A stretch of DNA of 32,929 nucleotides from an uncultured Bacteroidales bacterium (GCA_946616385.1 CAMOIZ010000002.1:1-32929), one strand, 5' to 3'; counted from the first letter of the stretch, positions 24,022-32,701 are shown. Numbers and translations: made by a program. Notes: generated by a model not told the origin, from the sequence alone.

Positions 24022-25947
24022 TCAGTCTGTCCAAAGACTGGAATAAGCATCGGAAGGCATGCGCCAGTCCCCTCTCGGTGACAATGATACGCTTCCCACT
24101 TTAGGCCCGTCCGGCATGCAATTCCGTTTGAATTGCTGGCTGAAGAAGCGCCGGCAGAAGGTCTTGAACCATTTTAAGATGGTAGCCTCATCGTAACGGC
24201 CTGCAAATGCCTTGCAGGCAAGGAACATTACCTTTTCGGGGGTAAAGCCCCAGCGCATGACATTGTAGAGGAAGAAATCATGCAATTCATAAGGACCGAC
24301 CACATCTTCCGTAACCTGAAGAATGGTTCCGTCGGCCGCTGCAGGCAGAAGTTCAGGGGAAATAGGAGTGTCCACAATGTCGCTGAGCACGTCCTGTGCA
24401 CCGTCAAAATGCTCCGAGGCGGCAAAAGCGACCAGAGTTCGTACCAAGGTCTTGGGAATGGAGCCATTCACGCCATACATGGACATGTGGTCGCCATTGT
24501 AAGTACACCAGCCAAGAGCAAGTTCCGAAAGGTCTCCTGTGCCGACGACGATTCCTCCTTCCTGTCCGGCCACATCCATCAGGATCTGCGTACGCTCACG
24601 TGCCTGGGCGTTCTCGTATGTGGTGTCGTGAACATTGAGAGGATGGCTGATATCGTCGAGATGCCTGGTTACCGAGGGCACAATGGAGATTTCCCTGGAA
24701 CTGATGCCCAATTTCTCCATAAGTATCCCGGCGTTGCCCTTGGTTCGGCTGGTGGTGCCGAATCCGGGCATGGTAATACCGATTACGCCTTTACGGTCCA
24801 GTCCAAGTTTGTCGAACGCGAGAACCGTCACCAGAAGGGCCAGCGTTGAGTCCAGACCACCTGAGATACCGATCACGGCCTTCTTGCAACCAATATGCTC
24901 GAGTCTGGTGCATAGCGAGAGCACCTGGATCGAAAGTATCTCCCTGCACCGCTGTGCGAGTGTATCTGCAGACGGCACAAATGGATGCGCTTCTACCGAC
25001 CTAAGCAATTTCGCATTGAAATCAGTCGGGAAGGCAGCACCTCCGTTTACGCAAGCGTATGACTCCGCCCTTCTGGATGCAGCATCGCGGAAATTAGGAG
25101 ACTTCGCCCTGGATGAATTCAGTTTTTCAACATCGACATCGGCATAGATGGCGCTGGATTCCCTAAGGAAACGTTCGTTCTCTGCCAGCAGCACACCATT
25201 CTCATAAATCACGCTTGATCCGGCCCAGACCAGATCCGAAGTAGATTCACCATATCCGCAACTGCTATACACATACGCAGCGTTAAGCCTTGCTGATGTG
25301 GAAGATACGAGCATCTTCCTATAGTCGTGCTTGAGGATGGCTTCGTTCGAAGCGGAAAGGTTGATTATAATATTCGCCCCGGCCAGTGCAGCATAGGTGC
25401 AAGGAGGCACAGGAACCCAAAGATCCTGACATACCTCGACTCCTACAACGGCCTTTCCAACACTGAATAACTGCTTGGTACTCAAGCGCACGGTCTGCCC
25501 TGCATAAACCAGTTCTTTATCTACATTGACACCGCTTTCGAACCAGCGCATCTCATAGAACTCGGCCGAATTGGGCAGATATGTCTTGGGGACGAGGCCG
25601 AGTATCTTCCCTCCCTTGATGAGTACCGCGCAGTTGTAAAGCCGTCCGGCGCATAAAACAGGAGCACCCACTGCTATCAGGGTTCCGCTGTGAATGCCTG
25701 CTGCGGCGATTTCTTCCACGGCCCTCTCCGCCCCGTCAAGAAGCGTTTTCTGACCGAAAAGATCTCCGCAGCTGTAACCGGTGACACAAAGCTCGGGGAA
25801 ACCCGCCACCGAACACTCTGCAGCGGCAGCTTCGCCCGCCAGCCTTATAATTTCGGCCGTATTGCGGACCGTGTCCGCCAAATATACTCTCGGCATGATC
25901 GCTGCAACGCGAACAAAGCCGAAATCCTTATTATCAAGTACTTTCAT
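24022..25947 (-). CDS. nadE: Glutamine-dependent NAD+ synthase
   Basis: Catalyses the last step of NAD synthesis: nicotinate adenine dinucleotide, ATP and glutamine-derived ammonia give NAD. The 641-residue length fits the fused two-domain type. The N-terminal nitrilase-like glutaminase domain has the triad Glu52 (GFPELCVTGYSCGD), Lys121 (VPKTYLPN) and Cys173 (VEVCQDLW). The C-terminal synthetase domain has the ATP-pyrophosphatase loop SGGLDST at residues 362-368, plus MPGFGTTSRT and GTGDLSELALGWCTYNGDHMSMY. ATG 25947 fits the N-terminus and lies 20 bases after a TAAATTTG box. It is divergent from fabZ and shares the bidirectional terminator with the tRNA unit. Confidence 0.96.
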   Translation of the reverse strand: MKVLDNKDFGFVRVAAIMPRVYLADTVRNTAEIIRLAGEAAAAECSVAGFPELCVTGYSCGDLFGQKTLLDGAERAVEEIAAAGIHSGTLIAVGAPVLCAGRLYNCAVLIKGGKILGLVPKTYLPNSAEFYEMRWFESGVNVDKELVYAGQTVRLSTKQLFSVGKAVVGVEVCQDLWVPVPPCTYAALAGANIIINLSASNEAILKHDYRKMLVSSTSARLNAAYVYSSCGYGESTSDLVWAGSSVIYENGVLLAENERFLRESSAIYADVDVEKLNSSRAKSPNFRDAASRRAESYACVNGGAAFPTDFNAKLLRSVEAHPFVPSADTLAQRCREILSIQVLSLCTRLEHIGCKKAVIGISGGLDSTLALLVTVLAFDKLGLDRKGVIGITMPGFGTTSRTKGNAGILMEKLGISSREISIVPSVTRHLDDISHPLNVHDTTYENAQARERTQILMDVAGQEGGIVVGTGDLSELALGWCTYNGDHMSMYGVNGSIPKTLVRTLVAFAASEHFDGAQDVLSDIVDTPISPELLPAAADGTILQVTEDVVGPYELHDFFLYNVMRWGFTPEKVMFLACKAFAGRYDEATILKWFKTFCRRFFSQQFKRNCMPDGPKVGSVSLSPRGDWRMPSDAYSSLWTD

Positions 25948-25967
25948 AAACTAGTTCTTAATTCTCA

Positions 25968-25975
25968 CAAATTTA
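25968..25975 (-). promoter_or_regulatory. -7 promoter box for nadE
   Basis: TAAATTTG on the minus strand, 20 bases before ATG 25947. It lies two bases from the fabZ box on the other strand. Confidence 0.6.
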
Positions 25976-25977
25976 AT

Positions 25978-25985
25978 TATTTTTG
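25978..25985 (+). promoter_or_regulatory. -7 promoter box for fabZ-thioesterase unit
   Basis: TATTTTTG fits TAnnTTTG and lies 25 bases before ATG 26011. No clear -33 element is seen. Confidence 0.55.
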
Positions 25986-26010
25986 TACACTTAAACGAAA
26001 AACCTGACCG

Positions 26011-26451
26011 ATGAACAGAGAAGAAATTCAAAAAATCATTCCCCACAGAGCTCCAATGCTCCTCGTGGACGAAACCAACCTTTTCGAAGACGGACACGTA
26101 GAATCCAAATTCACCATTCCTCAAGACGCATGGTTCGTGCAGGGGCACTTCCCGGGATATCCCGTCGTGCCAGGAGTCATCATGTGCGAAATCATGGCGC
26201 AGGGCAGCGTACTGCTGATACCCAGAGAGTATCTTGAGGTCAATACTGCCATGTATGCCGGCCTGGACGGCATTAAATTCAAGAATTCCGCATTTCCCGG
26301 CGATACCGTGGAAGTAACTTCCAAACTCGTGGATCTCCGTCCTCCGCTCGTGGTAGTGGATTCCATGGCCAAGGTCAATGGGAAACTCTGCACCAAAGGA
26401 ACTCTCAAGTTCTTTCTTGTGCCAAAGGAAAACCTAAAGGGAATTGAATAG
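26011..26451 (+). CDS. fabZ: 3-hydroxyacyl-ACP dehydratase (FabZ-like)
   Basis: Dehydrates 3-hydroxyacyl-ACP to trans-2-enoyl-ACP in fatty-acid elongation. The 146-residue hot-dog-fold protein has IIPHRAPMLLVD near its start and the family motif GHFPGYPVVPGV, with catalytic His46 and Glu60. It is a stand-alone copy, whereas Bacteroidetes commonly carry a dehydratase domain fused to LpxC, so this may be a second dehydratase. Its stop codon touches the start of the thioesterase gene, suggesting that the pair act in one pathway branch, elongation followed by acyl release. The dehydratase call is secure; chain-length preference is not known. Confidence 0.92.
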   Translation: MNREEIQKIIPHRAPMLLVDETNLFEDGHVESKFTIPQDAWFVQGHFPGYPVVPGVIMCEIMAQGSVLLIPREYLEVNTAMYAGLDGIKFKNSAFPGDTVEVTSKLVDLRPPLVVVDSMAKVNGKLCTKGTLKFFLVPKENLKGIE

Positions 26452-27186
26452 ATGGACGCCCCTATCGTAGAACAGAACCTTGTCATCAACAGTTACGAAT
26501 CCGACCTTAACGCAAACATCAAGGCCGTCAGCCTGCAGAATCTGCTGCAAGAAGTTGCATACAGGGGTTCGGAGTTCTGCCATTGCGGACCTTCGGAAAT
26601 GAACCGCCGAGGCATCTTCTGGGCGCTGAACCGCATTCATTTCCATATATACGATTATCCGAGATGGGAAGATCATGTCGTGCTTCAGACATGGTCCCGC
26701 GGACAGGTCGGGCCCTTGTGGCACAGGAATTTCAGGATGCTCCGACCGGACCGGAAAGGAGAACCTATGGTGCTGGGCACATCTGCATGGACAGTCGTAG
26801 ACCTGAATGAACGGAGTATTTTCCGCGGAGACCTTGGGTTCGACAGCGCATTCCACCATTCCGAGGACACACTCCCCTTCTGCTCGAAAATAATCGTGCC
26901 GAAAGGCCTGGAAGCCATCCCCTCCGGCTCGCACCAGGTCCAATGGTCAGATCTGGACACCAACGGGCATGCGAACAACTGCGCCTACACCCAGTGGGTA
27001 CTGGACCTGCTTCCCTTCGATTACATGAAAACGCATCGTGTGAGAGACGTTCAGGTCAATTACCACCACGAGGTGCATTATGGCGAGAACGTGGATTTCT
27101 TTATAAGCCGCACAGACAACACGTGGTACATCACCGGCAAGGCCGGCGATCTTCTGTGTTTCGTCGAGAAGCTGGAATTCGATTAA
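26452..27186 (+). CDS. Acyl-ACP thioesterase
   Basis: Hydrolyses acyl-ACP to free fatty acid and ACP. The 244-residue protein consists of two hot-dog halves. The first has EVAYRGSEFCHCGPSEMNRRGIFWALNRIHF and the second has WSDLDTNGHANNCAYTQWVLD. The latter carries the conserved DxNxHxNN pattern: Asp169, Asn171, His173 and Asn175. Bacterial acyl-ACP thioesterases of this family resemble plant FatA/FatB. The ATG directly follows the fabZ stop with no gap, so translation is likely coupled. The stop codon overlaps that of glpC on the opposite strand. Confidence 0.9.
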   Translation: MDAPIVEQNLVINSYESDLNANIKAVSLQNLLQEVAYRGSEFCHCGPSEMNRRGIFWALNRIHFHIYDYPRWEDHVVLQTWSRGQVGPLWHRNFRMLRPDRKGEPMVLGTSAWTVVDLNERSIFRGDLGFDSAFHHSEDTLPFCSKIIVPKGLEAIPSGSHQVQWSDLDTNGHANNCAYTQWVLDLLPFDYMKTHRVRDVQVNYHHEVHYGENVDFFISRTDNTWYITGKAGDLLCFVEKLEFD

Positions 27187-28382
27187 TACTCGAGCGCTTC
27201 AGCCAAGATTTCAACAGGATTGAGCACGGTTTTTCCCGTGCTCATTTCTATTTGCCACTTGCAGGTTTCGCAGTCCGTGGCCACCACATCGGCTCCGGAG
27301 GACTCGATGTCGGAGAAAAGCTTGCCGCCTATTTCCTGAGACCACTCATAGTTCTCTTTCTTGAAACCGAAAGTGCCAGCGATTCCACAGCAGTTCTGAT
27401 CGAGAACGGTCAGTTCCAAGCCGGGTATCATTTGAAGCATTGCGATGGAATAAACCTGCCAACCCATTTTCTGCATGTGGCAGGCCGTATGATAAACCAC
27501 CTTCATTCTGAAGTCTTTACGGAACTTCAGCTTCACTTCTCCTTCAGATATCTTTTCGTAGAGCCATTTTGTCGCCAGCATGAGTGAATCACGGACATCC
27601 TCATTCCTCAGTCCGAGCACGTCGGCATATTCGTCGCGCATGGTAAAAGTGCAAGTTGACGAGGTGGTCAGCACTTGTTCCCCGGCAGCGACTGCCTTTC
27701 GCATCGAAGCGAGATTCACTTCACCCTGACTGCGGGCCTTGTCGGCAAAACCGTTGCTCATGAGTGCCACGCCGCAACATTTTTCCTTCTCGAGCTTATG
27801 CACGCCGTAGCCCGCCGCATTCATCAGTTTCACAAAGGCCTTGCCGAGTTCAGGATAATTGTAATTGACGTAGCAGCCATGGAAATAAGACACATACTTG
27901 TCGAAGCCGCTTTGGTCTTGTTTACGGAACCAGGAGCTGAATTTCCTTGAACTGTAGGCAGGGAAAGTGCGGTTTTTGTGAACACCGAGCACCCCGTGCA
28001 TTACGGCCTTCACCGGTTTCATTTTAAGAACCCCGTTCACTACCGGCGCAATAGGAGAAGCCACGCTTCCCACGAGGTCGGTGGAGGCAAGTGCCCAGTC
28101 GCGCAGGCCGTTGCGACCGCGAATATGGGCCTGGGAGCCATATTTGATGCGTGCAGACTGTATCATGTCGCCGATGTGAACATCCGAAGGACACGCAACC
28201 TCGCATCGCTTGCAATTCAGGCAGTATTTCAGGGCATAGTCGAAGAATGCCGGATCCTTAAGACGGTAGCGTTCCCCGTCCGGGCCGGCCTTCTTGGGGC
28301 CGGGATACGCAGGATTCACCTCCATCATGGGGCACACCAACGTGCAAAGGTTGCACTTCAGGCATTGTTCAAGATTATTCAT
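27183..28382 (-). CDS. glpC: Anaerobic glycerol-3-phosphate dehydrogenase subunit C
   Basis: The iron-sulfur subunit that passes electrons from GlpAB to the membrane quinone pool. The 399-residue protein has two [4Fe-4S] ferredoxin motifs: Cys7, Cys10, Cys13, Cys17 and Cys54, Cys57, Cys60, Cys64. Two CCG domains follow (FHGCYVNYNYPE with EKCCGVAL, and HTACHMQKMGW with QNCCGIAG). The start overlaps the glpB stop as ATGA, so the gene is the last of rmlB-glpA-glpB-glpC. No clear terminator follows. The TAA stop overlaps the thioesterase stop by four bases. Confidence 0.92.
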   Translation of the reverse strand: MNNLEQCLKCNLCTLVCPMMEVNPAYPGPKKAGPDGERYRLKDPAFFDYALKYCLNCKRCEVACPSDVHIGDMIQSARIKYGSQAHIRGRNGLRDWALASTDLVGSVASPIAPVVNGVLKMKPVKAVMHGVLGVHKNRTFPAYSSRKFSSWFRKQDQSGFDKYVSYFHGCYVNYNYPELGKAFVKLMNAAGYGVHKLEKEKCCGVALMSNGFADKARSQGEVNLASMRKAVAAGEQVLTTSSTCTFTMRDEYADVLGLRNEDVRDSLMLATKWLYEKISEGEVKLKFRKDFRMKVVYHTACHMQKMGWQVYSIAMLQMIPGLELTVLDQNCCGIAGTFGFKKENYEWSQEIGGKLFSDIESSGADVVATDCETCKWQIEMSTGKTVLNPVEILAEALEY

Positions 28383-28936
28383 AGTTTACCAAGATCAGAT
28401 TGAGGATATCCTTCCGCCACAATCTCTCCTACAGCAAGCAGGTTGCCCACAACGGCTCCGCCTGCAAGCACAAAACCGTCCGGAGAAGTCTTTACTCCGT
28501 ATTTCATGAACGGCTGCGGCTTATTGAAATCGGGATCGTACCATTTGCTGCGGTCCGGATCATATTCAACATCAGCTCCGAACACCGGCTCCCATATATG
28601 CTCTTTGTCGGACAGCAAGCCTCGGGAGAAGAATTTGCCCGTTGCCAGTACAAACCGGTCGGCCTGCAGCGCATCATCGCCCAGATTCCGGGTATGCACT
28701 GATTTCACCCGCCCGTCTTCGATCAAGGCGCCTACGGCACGATCGCCACGAAGGACGGTCACGCCTCTGCGCTGGAGTTCCGCCAGCCGGGCATAAGGCG
28801 TAGCGGATCCGCTCACGGAAAGAGAAAGACCTTCCGACACGATGGCCACCTTCAGGCCGGAATCGCAAAGTTGTGCAGCGGCCGAACATCCTGCCCAGCC
28901 GCCTCCTATTATCACGACATCAAATTTCATTGCCAT
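28379..28936 (-). CDS. glpB: GlpB-like flavoprotein subunit, strongly shortened
   Basis: Position between glpA and glpC, and sequence similarity, identify anaerobic glycerol-3-phosphate dehydrogenase subunit B, but this form has 185 residues against 419 in E. coli. It keeps the N-terminal dinucleotide-binding motif (VVIIGGGWAGCSAA, residues 7-20), then resumes at a segment equivalent to the last third of GlpB: RFVLATGKFFSRGLLSD (94-110), EPVFGADVE, WYDPDFNKPQPFMKYGVKT (132-150) and NLLAVGEIVAEG. The middle (about 230 residues) and the last roughly 30 residues are missing. The frame is open and overlaps both neighbours (17 bases with glpA, or 11 if the third codon is the start; 4 with glpC), so it seems to be a maintained gene and not debris. 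Confidence 0.8.
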   Translation of the reverse strand: MAMKFDVVIIGGGWAGCSAAAQLCDSGLKVAIVSEGLSLSVSGSATPYARLAELQRRGVTVLRGDRAVGALIEDGRVKSVHTRNLGDDALQADRFVLATGKFFSRGLLSDKEHIWEPVFGADVEYDPDRSKWYDPDFNKPQPFMKYGVKTSPDGFVLAGGAVVGNLLAVGEIVAEGYPQSDLGKL

Positions 28937-30458
28937 CGACTTTATGCATATATTCGGCTTCGCGCAAGGTGTCTCCCCAAAGCACAGGAGTCATGCCTTT
29001 CCAACGTTCCTGCCTGTATTCATATACAAGTTCATCTGCGGATGCCTCCACATACTCCGCGAGCACGCGAGCCACTTTACGGATGCAGAAAGAGCCCTGG
29101 CAGGTGCCCATTCCGATACGGGTATGCCTGCGCAGATCGGAGATATTCCTGACACCGAAGTTCTTCACGGCATATTCGATCTCGGCCCTCGTAACATTCT
29201 CACACTCACAGAGAATCTCTCCGCCTTTCTCAAAATCCATCTTGCCGATCTCGGTGCCATGCCTTCCTATGGCCGCCCTTTTGTTGAACGGGTCCTTGAA
29301 TCCGGGTTTCCTGCCTTCGGAGCCCGGCAGAGGCCGATTTGCCGTCTCGCAGACAGCAGTTGAACCGAGTTTGCGGCAGATCAGGTCCGTCGCCATCTCC
29401 GCCATCAGACGGGCAGTGGTAAGTTTTCCTCCCGTAATTGTGATGAGTCCGGGCACACCGTCGCGCTCCTCGTGGTCGAGCAGCACTATGCCGCGGCTCA
29501 CGTTGCGCCCGTCTCCGGCAGGATCGGCCACAACCAGAGGACGCACTCCGGCATAGGCGCGTATTATGCGCGTACGGGCAAGAGAAGGCACCAGCTTCTC
29601 TCCTTCCCGCATCAGCAGATCCACCTCGGCGGGAGTGGCGTGCATGTCGTCGCATGCGTCCATGGGGACTTTGTCGGAAGTGGTACCAAGTACGCTCACC
29701 ACATCCCCGGGCACAAGTATATCGGCATTGGCAGGTTTTCGGCAGCGGTTGATCACCATGTTCGCAACCCTGTGTCCATATATCACAAGGGCCCCCTTGC
29801 TGGGCATCATGCCAATCCTGACTCCGGCAGCGGCTGCAATATCCGCAGTCCATATTCCTGCTGCCAAAACCACCTCTTTGGCACGCAGTACATCGCCTTT
29901 CGAGGTCTTCACACCAACCACGCGCCCATCTTCCTTTACCAGAGAAGCCACCGCGGTGAATTTAAGGATCTCCGCGCCATGCCTCTGGGCGTCGAGAATA
30001 TGGGCGTCTACCAGACGGAAAGGATCCACCGCAGCATCGGGCACTTTTACGGCACCGATAATCGCCGGATTGATTGCCGGCTCCATCCTAAGTGCCTCGG
30101 CAGGATCTATGGCCTGAGCGTCGATTCCGGCTTCCCTGCATTTGGCAATGAAATTTGCCTGATAATCCAGGCCATCTTCCGGAAGAGAAATGAAAAGACC
30201 ATCCGTCGGTTCCACGCAGTTGGAAGCTATGCGGCGCAGGATGCGGTTCTCGCGTATGCATTCTTCGGCTCCTTCCCTGTCGGTCACTGCGTAGCGTGCG
30301 CCGCTGTGAAGCAGGCCGTGATTGCGTCCCGATGCTCCGTCGCAGATATCCCCGCGCTCTATCAGAAGCGACGAGAGACCGCGCAACGCACAGTCTCTCA
30401 ACGTGGCGGCGCCAGTGATGCCACCGCCTATTATGATAACATCATATTCTTTCTGCAT
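28920..30458 (-). CDS. glpA: Glycerol-3-phosphate dehydrogenase subunit A
   Basis: The catalytic FAD subunit that oxidises glycerol-3-phosphate to dihydroxyacetone phosphate. It has 512 residues. The FAD-binding GGGITGAA motif is at residues 11-18, followed by ASGRNHGLLHSGARY (42-56) and ITGGKLTTARLMAEMA (341-356), all typical of GlpA/GlpD. A C-terminal BFD-like [2Fe-2S] domain carries Cys417, Cys419, Cys453 and Cys458 (LCECENVT, GTCQGSFC), which distinguishes anaerobic GlpA from aerobic GlpD. The gene starts four bases after the rmlB stop and overlaps glpB. The last roughly 30 residues past the iron-sulfur domain (KGMTPVLWGDTLREAEYM) also resemble family C-termini. Confidence 0.94.
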   Translation of the reverse strand: MQKEYDVIIIGGGITGAATLRDCALRGLSSLLIERGDICDGASGRNHGLLHSGARYAVTDREGAEECIRENRILRRIASNCVEPTDGLFISLPEDGLDYQANFIAKCREAGIDAQAIDPAEALRMEPAINPAIIGAVKVPDAAVDPFRLVDAHILDAQRHGAEILKFTAVASLVKEDGRVVGVKTSKGDVLRAKEVVLAAGIWTADIAAAAGVRIGMMPSKGALVIYGHRVANMVINRCRKPANADILVPGDVVSVLGTTSDKVPMDACDDMHATPAEVDLLMREGEKLVPSLARTRIIRAYAGVRPLVVADPAGDGRNVSRGIVLLDHEERDGVPGLITITGGKLTTARLMAEMATDLICRKLGSTAVCETANRPLPGSEGRKPGFKDPFNKRAAIGRHGTEIGKMDFEKGGEILCECENVTRAEIEYAVKNFGVRNISDLRRHTRIGMGTCQGSFCIRKVARVLAEYVEASADELVYEYRQERWKGMTPVLWGDTLREAEYMHKVDGNEI

Positions 30459-30462
30459 TCAG

Positions 30463-31602
30463 TTATCTCCCCTTGTACATGTCGTCGTAATACTTCTGGT
30501 AGTCACCGGAAGTTACGTTGTCCATCCACTCCTGATTGTCGAGATACCAACGGACGGTCTTCTCGATGCCTTCCTCGAACTGGAGACTGGGCTCCCATCC
30601 AAGTTCGCGCTGGAGTTTTGAGGAATCGATCGCATATCGGAGATCATGCCCGGCGCGGTCGGTTACGTATGTGATCAGATCCATATCGGCGCCTTCCGGA
30701 CGTCCGAGCAAGCGGTCCACAGTGGCAATCAGCACCTTTATGATGTCTATGTTTTTCCACTCGTTGAAACCGCCGATATTGTAGGTATCCCCCACCTTGC
30801 CCTCATTGAAGATCAGGTCGATCGCGCGGGCATGGTCTTCAACATACAGCCAGTCGCGCACATTCTCGCCCTTTCCGTAGACCGGAAGGGGTTTGCGGTG
30901 ACGTATATTGTTGATGAACAGAGGAATAAGCTTCTCGGGGAACTGATAAGGGCCGTAATTATTAGAGCAGTTCGTAACGATTGTAGGCATTCCGTAGGTG
31001 TCGTGGAATGCGCGTACGAAATGGTCGGAAGAAGCCTTGGCGGCACTGTACGGGCTGTGCGGCTGATACTTGAGGTCTTCCGTAAAGAACTTCTCGCCAT
31101 AGGCAAGATGGTGTTTTCCGGAGGAAGCCTTGGTCGTGAACGGAGGTTCGAGTCCTTCGGGATGAGTCATTTCGAGAGCTCCGTAAACCTCATCCGTGGA
31201 GATGTGATAGAAACGTTTTCCCTCGTACTTTTCCGGCAGGCTTTCCCAATAGAGTTTCGCCGCCTGAAGCATGCTGAGGGTACCCATCACGTTCGTACGG
31301 GCGAAAGTGAACGGGTCCTTTATGCTGCGGTCCACATGGCTCTCGGCTGCGAGATGGATCACTCCGTCAACCTTTTCTTCCTGCATCAGGGCGTAAATAG
31401 TATCGAAGTCGCAGATGTCCGCCTTTACGAAGCGATAATTGGGAGCGTTCTCGATATCCTTGAGATTTGCCAGATTCCCGGCATAAGTCAGTTTGTCGAC
31501 ATTGATAATCCTGCAGTCAGGATATTTGTTCACGAAAAGACGCACGACATGGCTTCCGATGAAACCTGCGCCGCCAGTGATGATTACTGCCTTGTGATTC
31601 AT
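30463..31602 (-). CDS. rmlB: dTDP-glucose 4,6-dehydratase
   Basis: Converts dTDP-glucose to dTDP-4-keto-6-deoxyglucose, the second step of dTDP-L-rhamnose synthesis. The 379-residue short-chain dehydrogenase-fold protein has the NAD-binding GGAGFIGSH motif near its start, LTYAGNLANL, HLAAESHVDRSI, the active-site STDEVYG and the catalytic YSAAK. ATG 31602 is chosen over the longer frame to 31626, because it begins the first beta strand and lies 21 bases after the promoter box. It heads the minus-strand unit ending with glpC, and no rmlA, rmlC or rmlD is nearby. Confidence 0.95.
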   Translation of the reverse strand: MNHKAVIITGGAGFIGSHVVRLFVNKYPDCRIINVDKLTYAGNLANLKDIENAPNYRFVKADICDFDTIYALMQEEKVDGVIHLAAESHVDRSIKDPFTFARTNVMGTLSMLQAAKLYWESLPEKYEGKRFYHISTDEVYGALEMTHPEGLEPPFTTKASSGKHHLAYGEKFFTEDLKYQPHSPYSAAKASSDHFVRAFHDTYGMPTIVTNCSNNYGPYQFPEKLIPLFINNIRHRKPLPVYGKGENVRDWLYVEDHARAIDLIFNEGKVGDTYNIGGFNEWKNIDIIKVLIATVDRLLGRPEGADMDLITYVTDRAGHDLRYAIDSSKLQRELGWEPSLQFEEGIEKTVRWYLDNQEWMDNVTSGDYQKYYDDMYKGR

Positions 31603-31623
31603 TCCAAATTGGTTAAGTTTCCA

Positions 31624-31654
31624 CAAATATAACTAATAATTCCCGACGTTCAAA
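31624..31654 (-). promoter_or_regulatory. Promoter of rmlB-glpABC
   Basis: On the minus strand TTTG (31654-31651), 19 bases, then TATATTTG (31631-31624) matches both consensus elements. It is one of the best promoters in the window. ATG 31602 follows after 21 bases. Confidence 0.75.
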
Positions 31655-31657
31655 AAA

Positions 31658-32626
31658 TCATTCTTTACTCAGGCCGCTCACCTTCCTTGTCTGATACAGT
31701 TCATATGAGTTCACGAGATTGTGCCAGATCGCATACAGTCCGCCGGCTACCGACGTAACGGGCGTCATATAATTGAATCCGAGCCAGATGATGAAACCGG
31801 TGTTCTTCTGGCCAAGGGCCTGCCCGGCGGTGATCGATTCGGATCGCCCGTAACGCCGCGCAACGCGCCTGCCCAGCCAGAACTGGAAAATACAGCATAT
31901 CAAGGAGACAAGGGCAATCCCCAGCACAACGACAAGCCCTATATGACTGCCCACAAGGGCCCCTGTAGCAAGCGATATGGCAAAGGTGAGCCCGAAAGCC
32001 CAGACATAGAATGCCCATCCTGCGTAACGGGCCAGCCAACGCTGGAGGCCGGGGAAGAAATACCGGATGAACCATGCAAGGAGACAGGGAAGCACGAGTA
32101 TGGAGAACACTCTCCTTATTATTGCGAAGAAATATGAAAAAAAGCCGACCTCGACAGTAGGATGCACCAAAGGAATCATCAGCGGTATCAGAAGGGATGC
32201 CAGCAGGTCTGCAAGCACTGTATATGTCATTATTCCGGGCAGGCTTCCACCTATTTTGGATGTAATGACTCCGGCAGCTGCAGCAGTCGGACAGATGAAG
32301 CATAGCATTGCGCACTCGGTGAGAATCCGCCCTCCCCCGTCCGGAAGGCCGGTCGCAATGAAAGCGAAGGCCGCAAACAACACGGCCTGCACCGCTATCA
32401 GCTCAAAATGCCATTTGTGAAAATGAAGGTCCGACGGCGCGACGACATTCAACTGCAGAAAGAGCATCACACTGATCAGGACGGGCTGCACCTTGCGGGC
32501 AATGTTCATATAGCCGGTTTCGCTGAAAGACGGCACGTAATGAAGTATAAGGTAAATAGCCGCTCCGGTCGTCATTGCGATAGGCAGCATCCAGTCTTTG
32601 AGGAATCTTATCTCTTTCTCCAGCAT
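31658..32626 (-). CDS. BASS-type (bile acid:sodium symporter family) transporter
   Basis: A 322-residue integral membrane protein with about nine or ten hydrophobic segments and little soluble sequence. It resembles the bile acid:sodium symporter superfamily, with MLFLQLNVVAPSDL in the early region, CFICPTAAAAGVITSKIGGS at the first crossing region and SITAGQALGQKNTGFIIWLGFNYMTPV at the second. The substrate cannot be told; the name does not mean bile acid is moved. Related bacterial proteins carry organic acids or other anions. ATG 32626 is chosen because it lies eight bases after a TAAATTTG box; the longer frame to 32677 runs through the promoter. It diverges from the gene at the right edge. 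Confidence 0.7.
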   Translation of the reverse strand: MLEKEIRFLKDWMLPIAMTTGAAIYLILHYVPSFSETGYMNIARKVQPVLISVMLFLQLNVVAPSDLHFHKWHFELIAVQAVLFAAFAFIATGLPDGGGRILTECAMLCFICPTAAAAGVITSKIGGSLPGIMTYTVLADLLASLLIPLMIPLVHPTVEVGFFSYFFAIIRRVFSILVLPCLLAWFIRYFFPGLQRWLARYAGWAFYVWAFGLTFAISLATGALVGSHIGLVVVLGIALVSLICCIFQFWLGRRVARRYGRSESITAGQALGQKNTGFIIWLGFNYMTPVTSVAGGLYAIWHNLVNSYELYQTRKVSGLSKE

Positions 32627-32634
32627 TATGGGCG

Positions 32635-32642
32635 CAAATTTA
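32635..32642 (-). promoter_or_regulatory. -7 promoter box for BASS transporter, start-proximal
   Basis: TAAATTTG on the minus strand ends eight bases before ATG 32626, leaving a very short leader or none. Confidence 0.55.
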
Positions 32643-32670
32643 CAAAAACTGCCATTATTCTGGATTAATA

Positions 32671-32701
32671 TTTGCATAATAAAAAAATATATTTACCTTT
32701 G
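32671..32701 (+). promoter_or_regulatory. Promoter of the outer-membrane/TonB-type gene
   Basis: TTTG (32671-32674), 19 bases, then TACCTTTG (32694-32701) matches both consensus elements. ATG 32727 follows 25 bases after the box. Confidence 0.75.
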
